A DNA stretch of 6,315 nucleotides from Acidimicrobiales bacterium (GTDB taxonomy: Bacteria; Actinomycetota; Acidimicrobiia; Acidimicrobiales; JAKAVM01): the NCBI GenBank assembly GCA_027451785.1, contig DAIDIS010000207.1, positions 1-6,315 of the forward strand, written 5' to 3'. The notes under the pieces were generated by a model. It searched no databases. It saw only the letters and a list, made by a program, of their open reading frames with translations, and had not been told where the DNA came from. A program made the position numbers and the translations under genes. Shown here piece after piece: positions 1-6,046 of this stretch (the first letter of the stretch is position 1; every line of letters begins with the position of its first letter).

Positions 1-647
1 GGTATCAGGGCTCGATCGGGCAGCTGAATCCCTCACTTCCTCCGGGAGGTAGAAATGCGGACTCGCTGGCCAAGCCGATTATCGGAATCGCGGCCACCCA
101 TGACGGCGGCGGTTACTGGTTGGTGGCCTCCGACGGAGGCATCTTCGCCTTCGGCGACGCCGCCCACCACGGGTCGACCGGGCAGATAGACCCATCGAAG
201 CCGGCGGGAGGGGCCAACGCGGTTTCCCTCGTCCGTCCCATCGTCGGAATCGCTGCCACCCATGACGGCGGCGGTTACTGGTTGGTGGCCTCCGACGGAG
301 GCATCTTCGCCTTCGGCGACGCCGCCTTTCGCGGGTCGGTGGGTTTTCCGTCTCCTCCGGGTCTGGGTCTCCACATCTTCGACTTCGTCGGGATGGCCCC
401 GACTCCCAATGGCAAGGGATACTGGCTGGTCGAGTCCGACGGTGGGATCTTCTGCTTCAGAGCGGCATACCTCGGCTCTGTGCCCGAGATTGGAGTTAGC
501 ACCTCCGACATCGTCGCAGTGGTTCCGACCAGCAGCGGCAAGGGATACTGGTTGGTGGGTGCCGACGGCAAGATCTACGCCTTCGGCGACGCTGGCGTTG
601 TCACCGGACCCTCAGGCACGTCTTCGGTAGTGGGCGCGGCTGGGTGA
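1..647 (+). CDS. GYWLV-repeat protein, C-terminal part (5' end outside window)
   Basis: The reading frame is open from the left edge (first full codon at 3) to TGA at 645-647, giving 214 visible residues with no start, so the true start lies upstream. Four GYWLV motifs begin at visible residues 37, 91, 139 and 181. Each is preceded by a glycine-rich turn (HDGGG or GKG) and followed by (A/E)SDGGIF-FAFGDA or a variant, then usually GS. Spacing shrinks 54, 48, 42 residues. Units 1 and 2 are almost identical; unit 3 is degenerate (FCFRAA where the others have FAFGDA) and unit 4 reads GADGKIYAFGDA. Tandem modules with aromatic-glycine strands suggest a beta-propeller-like fold, but that is inference. 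Such repeats are common in large, often secreted actinobacterial proteins of unknown function. The chain ends soon after unit 4 with no visible membrane anchor or sorting motif. Family resemblance is clear; function is unknown. Confidence 0.85.
   Translation, partial: YQGSIGQLNPSLPPGGRNADSLAKPIIGIAATHDGGGYWLVASDGGIFAFGDAAHHGSTGQIDPSKPAGGANAVSLVRPIVGIAATHDGGGYWLVASDGGIFAFGDAAFRGSVGFPSPPGLGLHIFDFVGMAPTPNGKGYWLVESDGGIFCFRAAYLGSVPEIGVSTSDIVAVVPTSSGKGYWLVGADGKIYAFGDAGVVTGPSGTSSVVGAAG
82..326 (+). repeat. 83-bp near-identical direct repeat (82-164 and 244-326)
   Basis: The segment 82-164 recurs at 244-326 with one difference by my reading (GCG versus GCT, both alanine). The period is 162 bp, exactly 54 codons. 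It encodes GIAATHDGGGYWLVASDG and the following GIFAFGDAA. The intervening DNA is much less alike, so either the core was recently duplicated or converted, or it is kept homogeneous by recombination. The reading frame is preserved, so copy number could change without frameshift. Confidence 0.9.
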
Positions 648-850
648 GGGAGGACCCTACTGGTCCATGGGGCAACTCCTCCTAATCCCTTCGACAAGCT
701 CGGTCGGCTTCAGTCGATAACGCCTTTTCTCTGTTGCTACGAATTACTCGTTCGGACACTCGAAAGTGCGATCAGGTCGCCAGAGAACAGCGGTTTTAGG
801 TTCGTATTGTATCCAGTCAGGAGCGTTCTCAGCGTCGAGAGCTGGAATTG
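648..850. other. Non-coding spacer, nothing recognised
   Basis: Apart from the weak hairpin at its left end I see no convincing gene, RNA or repeat here. Open frames overlapping it on both strands do not resemble a known family. It may be residual flank of the degraded insertion sequence that follows, but I could not identify terminal inverted repeats. Confidence 0.5.
649..682 (+). terminator. Possible hairpin after the repeat-protein gene
   Basis: Immediately after the stop codon, GGAGGA (649-654) can pair with TCCTCC (677-682). A nested alternative, GGACC (652-656) with GGTCC (662-666), cannot form at the same time. No run of T follows, so it lacks the classical intrinsic-terminator tail. 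The position is right for a terminator but the structure is weak. Confidence 0.25.
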
Positions 851-1107
851 ATGTCTCGCTCAACTTCTCTTCCTCATCGATGCGTTGTGCAGGCATCTGC
901 GCTTTTGCTCGCAGCCGACGATGTCGCCAACGAAGCGATTGCTCTTTCGTGTTCCACGAATCTCGACACGGTTCGAGCATGGAGGAAGAAGTTCGCGTCC
1001 GGCGGGTAGAGGCGGTCGGGACGATAGCACTGGGTCGCGGGAGAAAGCCCGAAATCGAACGGAAGATCGTCGACGCAATCGTCGATGACAACTTGTGCAG
1101 CGCTTGA
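851..1107 (+). pseudogene. IS630-type transposase, N-terminal remnant with a frameshift
   Basis: Two + frames read consecutively give one protein-like sequence. From about 851 the frame reads SLPHRCVVQASALLLAADD, VANEAIALSCSTNLDTVRAW, RKKFASGG, then hits TAG at 1007-1009. The neighbouring frame continues from 1006 as VEAVGTIALGRGRKPEIERK and IVDAIVDDNL, stopping at 1105-1107. Inserting one G in the GGCGGG run at 1001-1006 joins them. The order, a helix-turn-helix with an RAW-RKKFA linker followed by a GRGRKPEI motif, matches the N-terminal DNA-binding half of IS630-family transposases as I know them. The catalytic DDE domain is absent: downstream frames are broken and show no similarity. The gene is therefore frameshifted and truncated. 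Neither frame alone reveals it, because each is interrupted. Confidence 0.72.
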
Positions 1108-1309
1108 CCACCAAGTCATTTCGGCGACAGACCACCAGGCCTACTACGACACCGGGTCGCTGACTCTACAGCTACTTCTCGGTGCCGTTCTTGAAATCTG
1201 CCGGACGGCGGTCGTGTAACGCATCCAACGCTCCACAGCGACTATTCGCTGAGCCATCGGGCTCTCCATGTTGGCAATAGCCAGCCGGTACCTGAACGAG
1301 CATTCCTGA
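1108..1309. other. Decayed sequence, no recognisable gene
   Basis: All + frames are broken by stops in this stretch, and the open - strand frame covering part of it does not resemble a known protein. It lies between the transposase remnant and the acyltransferase remnant, so it probably contains their eroded ends, but I cannot assign any of it. Confidence 0.45.
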
Positions 1310-1615
1310 CTTTCAGCACGCGTTGGAATGTCCGCAACCGCTTTCGCTATTACAGCCGTCATCTTCGCCATCTTGTCCAGCGCCCGTAGTCCAGTCGCTT
1401 GGCCGCAGGCACGCCCTTTGCGTTGGGTGGGACGCCGGTCATATGCCATCGACTTCTGGAGCTTTCCGCTCACAATGCGGTCGGCCGAGCTTTGCCGGGG
1501 ATGGCGGGCAATCCTTATGTTTAGACTTTCGTTCTCTATTGCGGAGGCCTCTTGGCGATTGATGGAAAAGCCAATTCAAAGGCGCGTCAAATTGCGCCTG
1601 CTGACATATTCTTAG
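1310..1615 (+). pseudogene. Acyltransferase-3 (OafA/YrhL-like) C-terminal remnant
   Basis: The frame is open from 1310, just after a TGA at 1307-1309, to TAG at 1613-1615; an ATG lies at 1328 but has no clear ribosome site. The translation has a hydrophobic stretch (AFAITAVIFAILSSARSP), then PLRWVGRRSYAIDFWSFPLT, then FRLSFSIAEASWRLMEKPIQ. The pattern RPLRWVGR-SY-I-xx-W-xP, a hydrophobic helix and S-R-xEKPI-RR is the usual last two-helix segment of acyltransferase-3 family membrane proteins, which O-acylate surface sugars or peptidoglycan. Only about 90 of the usual several hundred residues remain. The D in AIDFW replaces the usual Y/L of a Y-LW motif. Upstream frames contain stops, so this is most likely a 5'-deleted dead gene. 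Its stop overlaps the convergent dehydrogenase stop by a few bases. Confidence 0.65.
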
Positions 1616-2421
1616 CTGACGACCACGCCGCCGTCGCAGGTTATTACTTCGCCGACAGTGAATGCACCTGCGCGAGAAGCAAGAAAAAGAGTCGTTCCTA
1701 CGATGTCTTCGGGAGTTCCGATCCGCCCTCTCGGCATTGCGGAGCCGATAGCTTCCCAGTCTGTTCCTTCTACGTCTCCTCCCGTTCCAACTCCAGTACT
1801 CAGCATCCAGGTCGGGAATGGACCAGGCGCGATGGCGTTTACAAGGATGTTCCGCCTAACGAGCTTCGCAGAAAGCCCCCGAGTCAGAGCGTGGACGGCT
1901 GCCTTCGACGGTCCATAGGAGTGGGTATCGAACACCGGAGTACGAATCCCGTCGATTGACCCGATGTTAATGATGCGGGCGGGGTTCTCGGAGGTCCCTG
2001 CTGCTTCCAGCAGCGGGAGTAGCTGCTGAGTTAGAAAGAAGACTCCCTTTACGTTGGTGTCCATAACCTTGTCCCACCCAAGCTCCGGGAACTCCTCCAG
2101 GGGCGCTCCCCAGGAAGCTCCAGCGTTGTTCACCAAGACATCGAGCTTCTTCACACGCTGGGACAGAGCACCCGCAAGTGTGGCGATACCATCCAATCCG
2201 GAAAGGTCAGCGGGTATTGAAATACACGGATTTCCGTAGGTATCCGAGAGTCGTGCCGCCGTCTCGTCGCATGTCCTGGCTTTGCGAGAGCTGATATAGA
2301 CGGTGGATCCGTTTGCAAGAAATCCTGCGGCAATCATCTCACCGATTCCACGGGAACCTCCGGTGACAAGCACGGTCTTGCCAGCCACGGAGAAGAGCTC
2401 TGAAATGGAGAGTTGGGTCAT
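1612..2421 (-). CDS. RhlG-like short-chain dehydrogenase/reductase
   Basis: A complete 269-residue classical SDR, predicted to be a soluble NAD(P)H-dependent oxidoreductase. Visible motifs: TGGSRGIG cofactor loop at residues 20-27; SSR at 44-46, where R46 after the second strand favours NADPH; NNAG at 98-101; and a catalytic tetrad of N123, S155, Y169 and K173 (YGPSK). PGPFPTWM (199-206) follows the active site and CDGG lies near the C-terminus. The stretches ENPARIINIGS, SYGPSKAA and APGPFP, with W104-G-A-P-L, closely recall RhlG, the beta-ketoacyl reductase linked to rhamnolipid synthesis. Similarity does not fix the substrate, and other 3-oxoacyl or sugar reductases share this architecture. 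The ATG at 2421 starts just before the first Rossmann strand, as usual. A weak AGGA site lies 11 nt upstream. It follows the MarR gene by 95 nt on the same strand, so it may be co-transcribed or have its own promoter. Confidence 0.9.
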   Translation of the reverse strand: MTQLSISELFSVAGKTVLVTGGSRGIGEMIAAGFLANGSTVYISSRKARTCDETAARLSDTYGNPCISIPADLSGLDGIATLAGALSQRVKKLDVLVNNAGASWGAPLEEFPELGWDKVMDTNVKGVFFLTQQLLPLLEAAGTSENPARIINIGSIDGIRTPVFDTHSYGPSKAAVHALTRGLSAKLVRRNILVNAIAPGPFPTWMLSTGVGTGGDVEGTDWEAIGSAMPRGRIGTPEDIVGTTLFLASRAGAFTVGEVITCDGGVVVS

Positions 2422-2453
2422 GTGTGGGATCGTCCTGGCGCGATAGTGACAAA

Positions 2454-2476
2454 TATTGAGTTGGGAAGTATTGAGT
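2454..2476. repeat. Direct repeat TATTGAGT x2 between regulator and dehydrogenase
   Basis: TATTGAGT occurs at 2454-2461 and again at 2469-2476, a 15-bp period, in the 95-bp gap between the MarR gene and the SDR gene (read as ACTCAATA on the coding strand). It lies 33-55 bp upstream of the SDR start, where a promoter could sit. It may be a regulator site or chance; no matching copy was seen in the two operator regions. Confidence 0.35.
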
Positions 2477-2516
2477 GAGATTAGCGGCCTGCGTCTTTAC
2501 ATCCCAATCGAGAACA

Positions 2517-3110
2517 TCAGTTTTCCGTACCCTTGATATCGCCTTCAGAAAGGATCCCGGGATGAATGTTGGGAGGGAGTCCGAAGCCGGACAGAATTTT
2601 CTGGAGGAGGTCAATAAGCAATTCTCGCTCTCCGTCGTCGAGATTCTTGCAAACGCCGTTGAATTCAAGATCCGCAGCAACAGAGGTAGCTTCGCCAATT
2701 AGAGCATTGGCTCCTTCGGTCAAATAGAGGGACTTTGCGCGGCGATCATGTGGGTCCGGGCGCCGCTCCACTAGGCCACGCCTTTCGAGGTTGTCGACTA
2801 CCGCCACCATCGTCGAAGGGGGAATCTGTAATCTCTCGGCTACTGAGTTCTGAGAAAGGCCCTGAACAGAAGCGACGAGGCGGAGGATTCCGAAGTCCCT
2901 CGGCTCGATATCCAAGTCCTCCAGAAGCTTGTGAAAGCGACGGGAAACGGCAAATCCAAGTTGGGACAGGAGGAAGCCGACGGATTGGCCGAATTCGGGG
3001 GACTCGGTCAAGGCGGGCTTGGCCTCCGAGCAAGAGGACTTGTCCGGTGAGGCTGCAACCGCGTTGCCCTGATCGCCCTCCCCCCCTGGCGCCATTCCCA
3101 AAAGTCCCAT
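2517..3110 (-). CDS. MarR-family transcriptional regulator, divergent from the MMPL exporter
   Basis: A 197-residue protein with a MarR winged-helix core from about residue 40 to 175. The dimerisation helix includes FLLSQLGFAVSRRFHKLLED. The DNA-binding part runs LSQNSVAERLQIPPSTMVAV and VDNLERRGLVERRPDP. The wing carries the family signature DPHDRR (119-124) followed by strand SLYLT. A C-terminal dimer helix (ERELLIDLLQKIL) follows. MarR proteins usually bind palindromes as dimers and release them on ligand binding. The gene diverges from the MMPL exporter across 66 bp, the classic arrangement of a local repressor with its efflux target. The first 35-40 residues are a polar, low-complexity extension. 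ATG at 3110 has no evident ribosome site and ATG at 3095 is an alternative, so the true N-terminus is uncertain. The protein is slightly longer than typical for the family, and a 25-residue tail follows the last helix. Confidence 0.92.
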   Translation of the reverse strand: MGLLGMAPGGEGDQGNAVAASPDKSSCSEAKPALTESPEFGQSVGFLLSQLGFAVSRRFHKLLEDLDIEPRDFGILRLVASVQGLSQNSVAERLQIPPSTMVAVVDNLERRGLVERRPDPHDRRAKSLYLTEGANALIGEATSVAADLEFNGVCKNLDDGERELLIDLLQKILSGFGLPPNIHPGILSEGDIKGTEN

Positions 3111-3176
3111 ACCTGGGAATGTACATCACAGATAGATCGTGATAAAACAATTCTGTTCAGAATCATTCGCGACAGA
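3111..3176. promoter_or_regulatory. Divergent promoter/operator region between marR and MMPL genes
   Basis: This 66-bp gap must hold both promoters. It has two kinds of symmetry. ATTCTG-TT-CAGAAT (3150-3163) has perfect 6-bp arms, and a third half-site ACAGAAT (3172-3178) is the inverse complement of ATTCTGT (3150-3156), overlapping the MMPL start codon. Separately, ATCAC (3125-3129) and GTGAT (3139-3143) flank 9 bp. Compact AT-containing palindromes here fit MarR dimer binding and joint control of both genes. Promoter hexamers are not clear enough to call: TGTACA (3120-3125) with TAAAAC (3143-3148) at 17-bp spacing is only a weak candidate for the MMPL gene. Confidence 0.6.
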
Positions 3177-5384
3177 ATGGATTGCCACATGACTAAGCCG
3201 AGGGTCATAAGCACACAAAGTCGAGAGTCGTCACCCAGCCCGGGATTTTTGGGTCGCCTTGCGGGATTCGTTCTTCGGCACCGTCGTTTAATCATTATTG
3301 GGTGGGCGGTGATGTTCGTAGCGGGAGGTATCGCGGCCGGACAGGTCTCCAAGCGTCTTTCCGTCGACTTCTCCCTCCCGGGACAGCCCGGTTACGAGAC
3401 GGGGCTCAAGATTCTCCATACTTGGGGCAACGGGGGCGAAACCGAGCCGGACATTCTTGTGGTGTCTGTGCCTAAGGGCCAGAGCGTTGCCGGCGACAAC
3501 CATCAGATCGCCACTGCCTTCAACGCCGTCCGGGAATCCCAACCAGGCCTAAGGGTGGTCGACTACGCAAGTACGAACGACTCTAGGTTCGTCACCCGGG
3601 ACGGGCAGGCGACCTTCGCTTATCTTTTTGCACCGCTGGGACACTCTTTCGGGATTTCGAAAGCGTCCACCGTCGCCATGTCAGAAATGCAAAGGCTCTT
3701 ACCGGGGTACTCAGTTGGTCTTACAGGAATCAACCAGCTGCAGAGCACCGGATCGTCAACTGGCCCGGGAGTATTACTTGAGACGATGATCGGTGGAATT
3801 GGTGCGCTCGCCGTCCTTGCCTTCGTCTTCGCCTCGTTACTCGCCTTCGTGCCATTAGCAGTTGCCGCGGTTTCGATCCTCTCCACGTTCCTTGTGATTT
3901 GGGGGCTGACCTATCTAACCGACGTCTCGTTCATCGTTGAGTTTCTCATCGCACTTGTGGGACTGGGCGTTTCCATCGACTACTCGCTGTTGCTGGTTAC
4001 AAGATGGCGAGAAGAGCGAGCGAAAGGCGCAGACAACCACACTGCTGTGATTCGGGCGGTGGAAACCGCCGGTCGTGCAGTCTTCCTGTCCGGATTGACT
4101 GTGGCAATCGGCCTGATGGCACTAGTCGTACTCCCCGTCCCGGGCCTTCGCTCTGTCGGCATTGGTGGCATGCTCATCCCCCTCATTTCCATAATCGTGG
4201 TTGACACTCTTTTGCCGGCCATCCTGGGAGGTATTGGCCCAAGGGTGGACTGGCCACGCATCCGTAAAGAGGCGAGCGCAAGCCGTTCCTGGAGCAGTTG
4301 GTCAAGAATGATCACCCGTAATCGCTGGGGCGCTACCGCCGCAGCATTGGTGATCCTGGGGCTTTCGATCATTCCGATCTTCGGGTTGAAAGTAGGAGAA
4401 ACAGGAGTAAGCGCACTTGCGTCATCCGGTCCCGCCCACGACGCCTACGAAACCCTTGTTGCCGGAGGGGTACCTGGAGGGGTTCTTACACCTCTCGAGA
4501 TCCTCACTTCTCAAGTCGCCGCTCCAAAGGTTGTCAGCCAAGCTCGGGGAGTCTTAGGCATCGTTACGGCGACGCTGCCCTCAGGGAGCACCGGAAGCCG
4601 CCGCGGCCTATCCGACATTATTGCCATCCCCGATCAGCCGACCGTCAACAACACCACTCTTACTTCGGTCAATGCCGCAAAAAGCGCCCTCGACGGACAG
4701 CCCGGAGTCGTAGGCATAGCGGGCCTGGGCCCCACGGAAGAAGACTATTCTCACGCCGTATTCGGCAACTTCCCACTGATGTTCGCCATAATCGCAATCC
4801 TGACATTTCTCCTTCTGGCCCGAGCGTTCAGGTCACTCCTGCTCGCCCTTAAGGCGGTCCTGCTCAATCTCGTTTCGCTTGCGGCTACCTTCGGCTTGCT
4901 GACCTGGTTCTGGCAGGAAGGAAACGGTTCACAAGCCTTGTTCGGTATACCGGCTACGGGTGCGATTACGTTCTGGGTGCCGCTCATGGTTTTCGCATTC
5001 CTATTCGGCCTCTCGATGGACTACGAAGTATTCATCCTGACCAGGGTTCGCGAAGAGTACGACCGGACAGGCAACACGAATGAAGCGGTGATCGAAGGCC
5101 TTGGGCGCACAGGAAGGCTCGTGACCAGCGCTGCACTCATTCTATTCCTGGCCTTCGCCTCGTTGGCCTCTGCGCCTGATACCGACCTCAAGGTCATGGC
5201 TACCGGATTGGGTGCCGGAATTCTGCTCGACGCTACAGTCGTGAGAGCTTTGCTGGTACCTGCGCTGGTGAGTCTTTTGGGAAAGTGGAACTGGTGGCTT
5301 CCCCGGCCAATTGCAAAAATCCTTGCCATTCGCGCCACTTCGATACCCGCCACTTCATTCGCGCGACAGCCGGAGGTCGGTTAG
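3177..5384 (+). CDS. MMPL-family (RND superfamily) membrane exporter
   Basis: A complete 735-residue inner-membrane transporter, about the usual length for actinobacterial MMPL proteins with two MMPL domains. I infer 12 membrane segments: one near 36-55, five at about 200-348, one near 384-404, and five at about 531-700. They separate two extracytoplasmic domains (about 56-199 and 405-530), an internally duplicated RND layout. Each half has the family's Asp-Tyr pair in the fourth segment: D268-Y269 in GVSIDYSLLLVTRWREE and D615-Y616 in GLSMDYEVFILTRVREEY. These are the likely proton-relay residues, and each is followed by a basic-acidic loop. MMPL proteins export lipids, siderophores, polyketides or drugs by proton antiport; the substrate is not evident. 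No MmpS-like partner is adjacent. ATG at 3177 has no good ribosome site and overlaps an operator half-site; ATG at 3189 is an alternative start. The divergent MarR gene is its probable repressor. Confidence 0.95.
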   Translation: MDCHMTKPRVISTQSRESSPSPGFLGRLAGFVLRHRRLIIIGWAVMFVAGGIAAGQVSKRLSVDFSLPGQPGYETGLKILHTWGNGGETEPDILVVSVPKGQSVAGDNHQIATAFNAVRESQPGLRVVDYASTNDSRFVTRDGQATFAYLFAPLGHSFGISKASTVAMSEMQRLLPGYSVGLTGINQLQSTGSSTGPGVLLETMIGGIGALAVLAFVFASLLAFVPLAVAAVSILSTFLVIWGLTYLTDVSFIVEFLIALVGLGVSIDYSLLLVTRWREERAKGADNHTAVIRAVETAGRAVFLSGLTVAIGLMALVVLPVPGLRSVGIGGMLIPLISIIVVDTLLPAILGGIGPRVDWPRIRKEASASRSWSSWSRMITRNRWGATAAALVILGLSIIPIFGLKVGETGVSALASSGPAHDAYETLVAGGVPGGVLTPLEILTSQVAAPKVVSQARGVLGIVTATLPSGSTGSRRGLSDIIAIPDQPTVNNTTLTSVNAAKSALDGQPGVVGIAGLGPTEEDYSHAVFGNFPLMFAIIAILTFLLLARAFRSLLLALKAVLLNLVSLAATFGLLTWFWQEGNGSQALFGIPATGAITFWVPLMVFAFLFGLSMDYEVFILTRVREEYDRTGNTNEAVIEGLGRTGRLVTSAALILFLAFASLASAPDTDLKVMATGLGAGILLDATVVRALLVPALVSLLGKWNWWLPRPIAKILAIRATSIPATSFARQPEVG

Positions 5385-5421
5385 CACGAATCCAGCCCCT
5401 TCGGCCGTCCCACAAGTCCAT

Positions 5422-5454
5422 TTGAAACCATATAGATAGGTAAATCTATATAGT
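5422..5454 (+). promoter_or_regulatory. Promoter and 22-bp inverted-repeat operator of the second marR gene
   Basis: ATATAGAT (5430-5437) and ATCTATAT (5444-5451) are perfect 8-bp inverted arms around a 6-bp spacer. This is the strongest palindrome I found in an intergenic region. TTGAAA (5422-5427) resembles a -35 element. Possible -10 elements lie inside the right arm: TCTATA (5445-5450, 17-bp spacing), TATATA (5447-5452) or TATAGT (5449-5454). Repressor binding would cover the -10, which fits autorepression by the MarR protein encoded 10 bp downstream. The -10 is so close to ATG 5462 that a leaderless transcript is plausible. Confidence 0.68.
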
Positions 5455-5461
5455 TGTCTCG

Positions 5462-6046
5462 ATGAGCACTCCTTTGATTGAGGCGCCAGTGTCGGGAGGA
5501 GCTGCGTTAGGCGTTTCCTGCCGGGGCGCAGGTTCCGAGACGGGCAGCGATGGGCCGGGTGAGCGAGAGCTTGGTAGTCCGGAGCTGGGCAACCAAGGCC
5601 CGGGGGGACCGGACAATGACGTTTGCCCAAACATCGGCGAAGCCTTAGCGGAGGTAGTCGTAGCCATGATCCGAAAGCTCCCTCGGGACATGAGCCTCAC
5701 TTCGTCTTCGGTTCTGTCGAGGCTGGAGCGAAACGGGCCGGCTCGCCTGGGCGACCTGGCTCTCGCCGAAGGAATCACTCAACCTTCAATGTCCGCACTC
5801 ATTGCCCACCTCGTCAAGGTGGGATACGCCGTCCGCAACGTCGACCCCAGTGATCGCCGGGGAGTTATCGTCGAAATCACGAGCGAGGGGTTGTCATATC
5901 GCGCCAAGAGACGCCTTACCCTTTCGGCTGCGATCGGAGAAGCAGTTGGAGCCTTGACGGAGGAGGAATTGAGTAGCCTCTTGGCAGCGGTGCCCGGACT
6001 CAAGATGATTGCCGGAAAGCTTGCAGACTCGGCGGGTAGGCCATGA
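5462..6046 (+). CDS. MarR-family transcriptional regulator, in operon with the DHA2 exporter
   Basis: A 194-residue protein whose MarR winged-helix core begins near residue 58. LAEVVVAMIRKLPRDMSLTS starts the dimer helix; ARLGDLALAEGITQPSMSAL and IAHLVKVGYAVR form the helix-turn-helix; and DPSDRR (128-133) with VIVEIT forms the wing. A C-terminal helix (TEEELSSLLAAVPGLKMIAG) follows. It is clearly distinct from the MarR protein at 2517-3110. The first 55 residues are a glycine/proline/serine-rich, presumably disordered tail with two cysteines (C20, C55 at its edge). ATG 5462 has no ribosome site; GTG at 5489 (residue 10) has GAGG five bases upstream and is a credible alternative. Its stop overlaps the next start (ATGA), so translation of the transporter is probably coupled to it. 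Likely an autorepressor controlling the downstream exporter through the palindrome at 5430-5451. Confidence 0.9.
   Translation: MSTPLIEAPVSGGAALGVSCRGAGSETGSDGPGERELGSPELGNQGPGGPDNDVCPNIGEALAEVVVAMIRKLPRDMSLTSSSVLSRLERNGPARLGDLALAEGITQPSMSALIAHLVKVGYAVRNVDPSDRRGVIVEITSEGLSYRAKRRLTLSAAIGEAVGALTEEELSSLLAAVPGLKMIAGKLADSAGRP

Noticed and set aside
33..374. Open - strand frame opposite the repeat protein, itself repetitive
   Set aside because: Its repetition simply mirrors the duplicated core of the + strand gene; the peptide is basic, low in hydrophobic residues and resembles no family.
744..1091. Open - strand frame of 115 codons in the gene-poor stretch
   Set aside because: It lies opposite the transposase remnant, which gives recognisable motifs on the + strand; this translation gives none.
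1144..1473. Open - strand frame of 109 codons
   Set aside because: Its first third is antisense to the acyltransferase-like segment, and the rest has no recognisable motif, so a shadow or chance frame is more likely.
2735..3142. Open frames on the + strand and in another - frame across the first MarR gene
   Set aside because: The MarR frame has full winged-helix motifs; the others are arginine/proline/glycine-rich shadows.
5021..5353. Open - strand frame opposite the end of the MMPL gene
   Set aside because: It is antisense to a segment with clear MMPL motifs including the second Asp-Tyr pair, with no homology of its own.
5365..5418. Possible terminator hairpin after the MMPL gene (GCCGGAGG with CCCCTTCGGC)
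   Set aside because: Pairing is imperfect with a long loop, the left arm is inside the coding end, and no T run follows.
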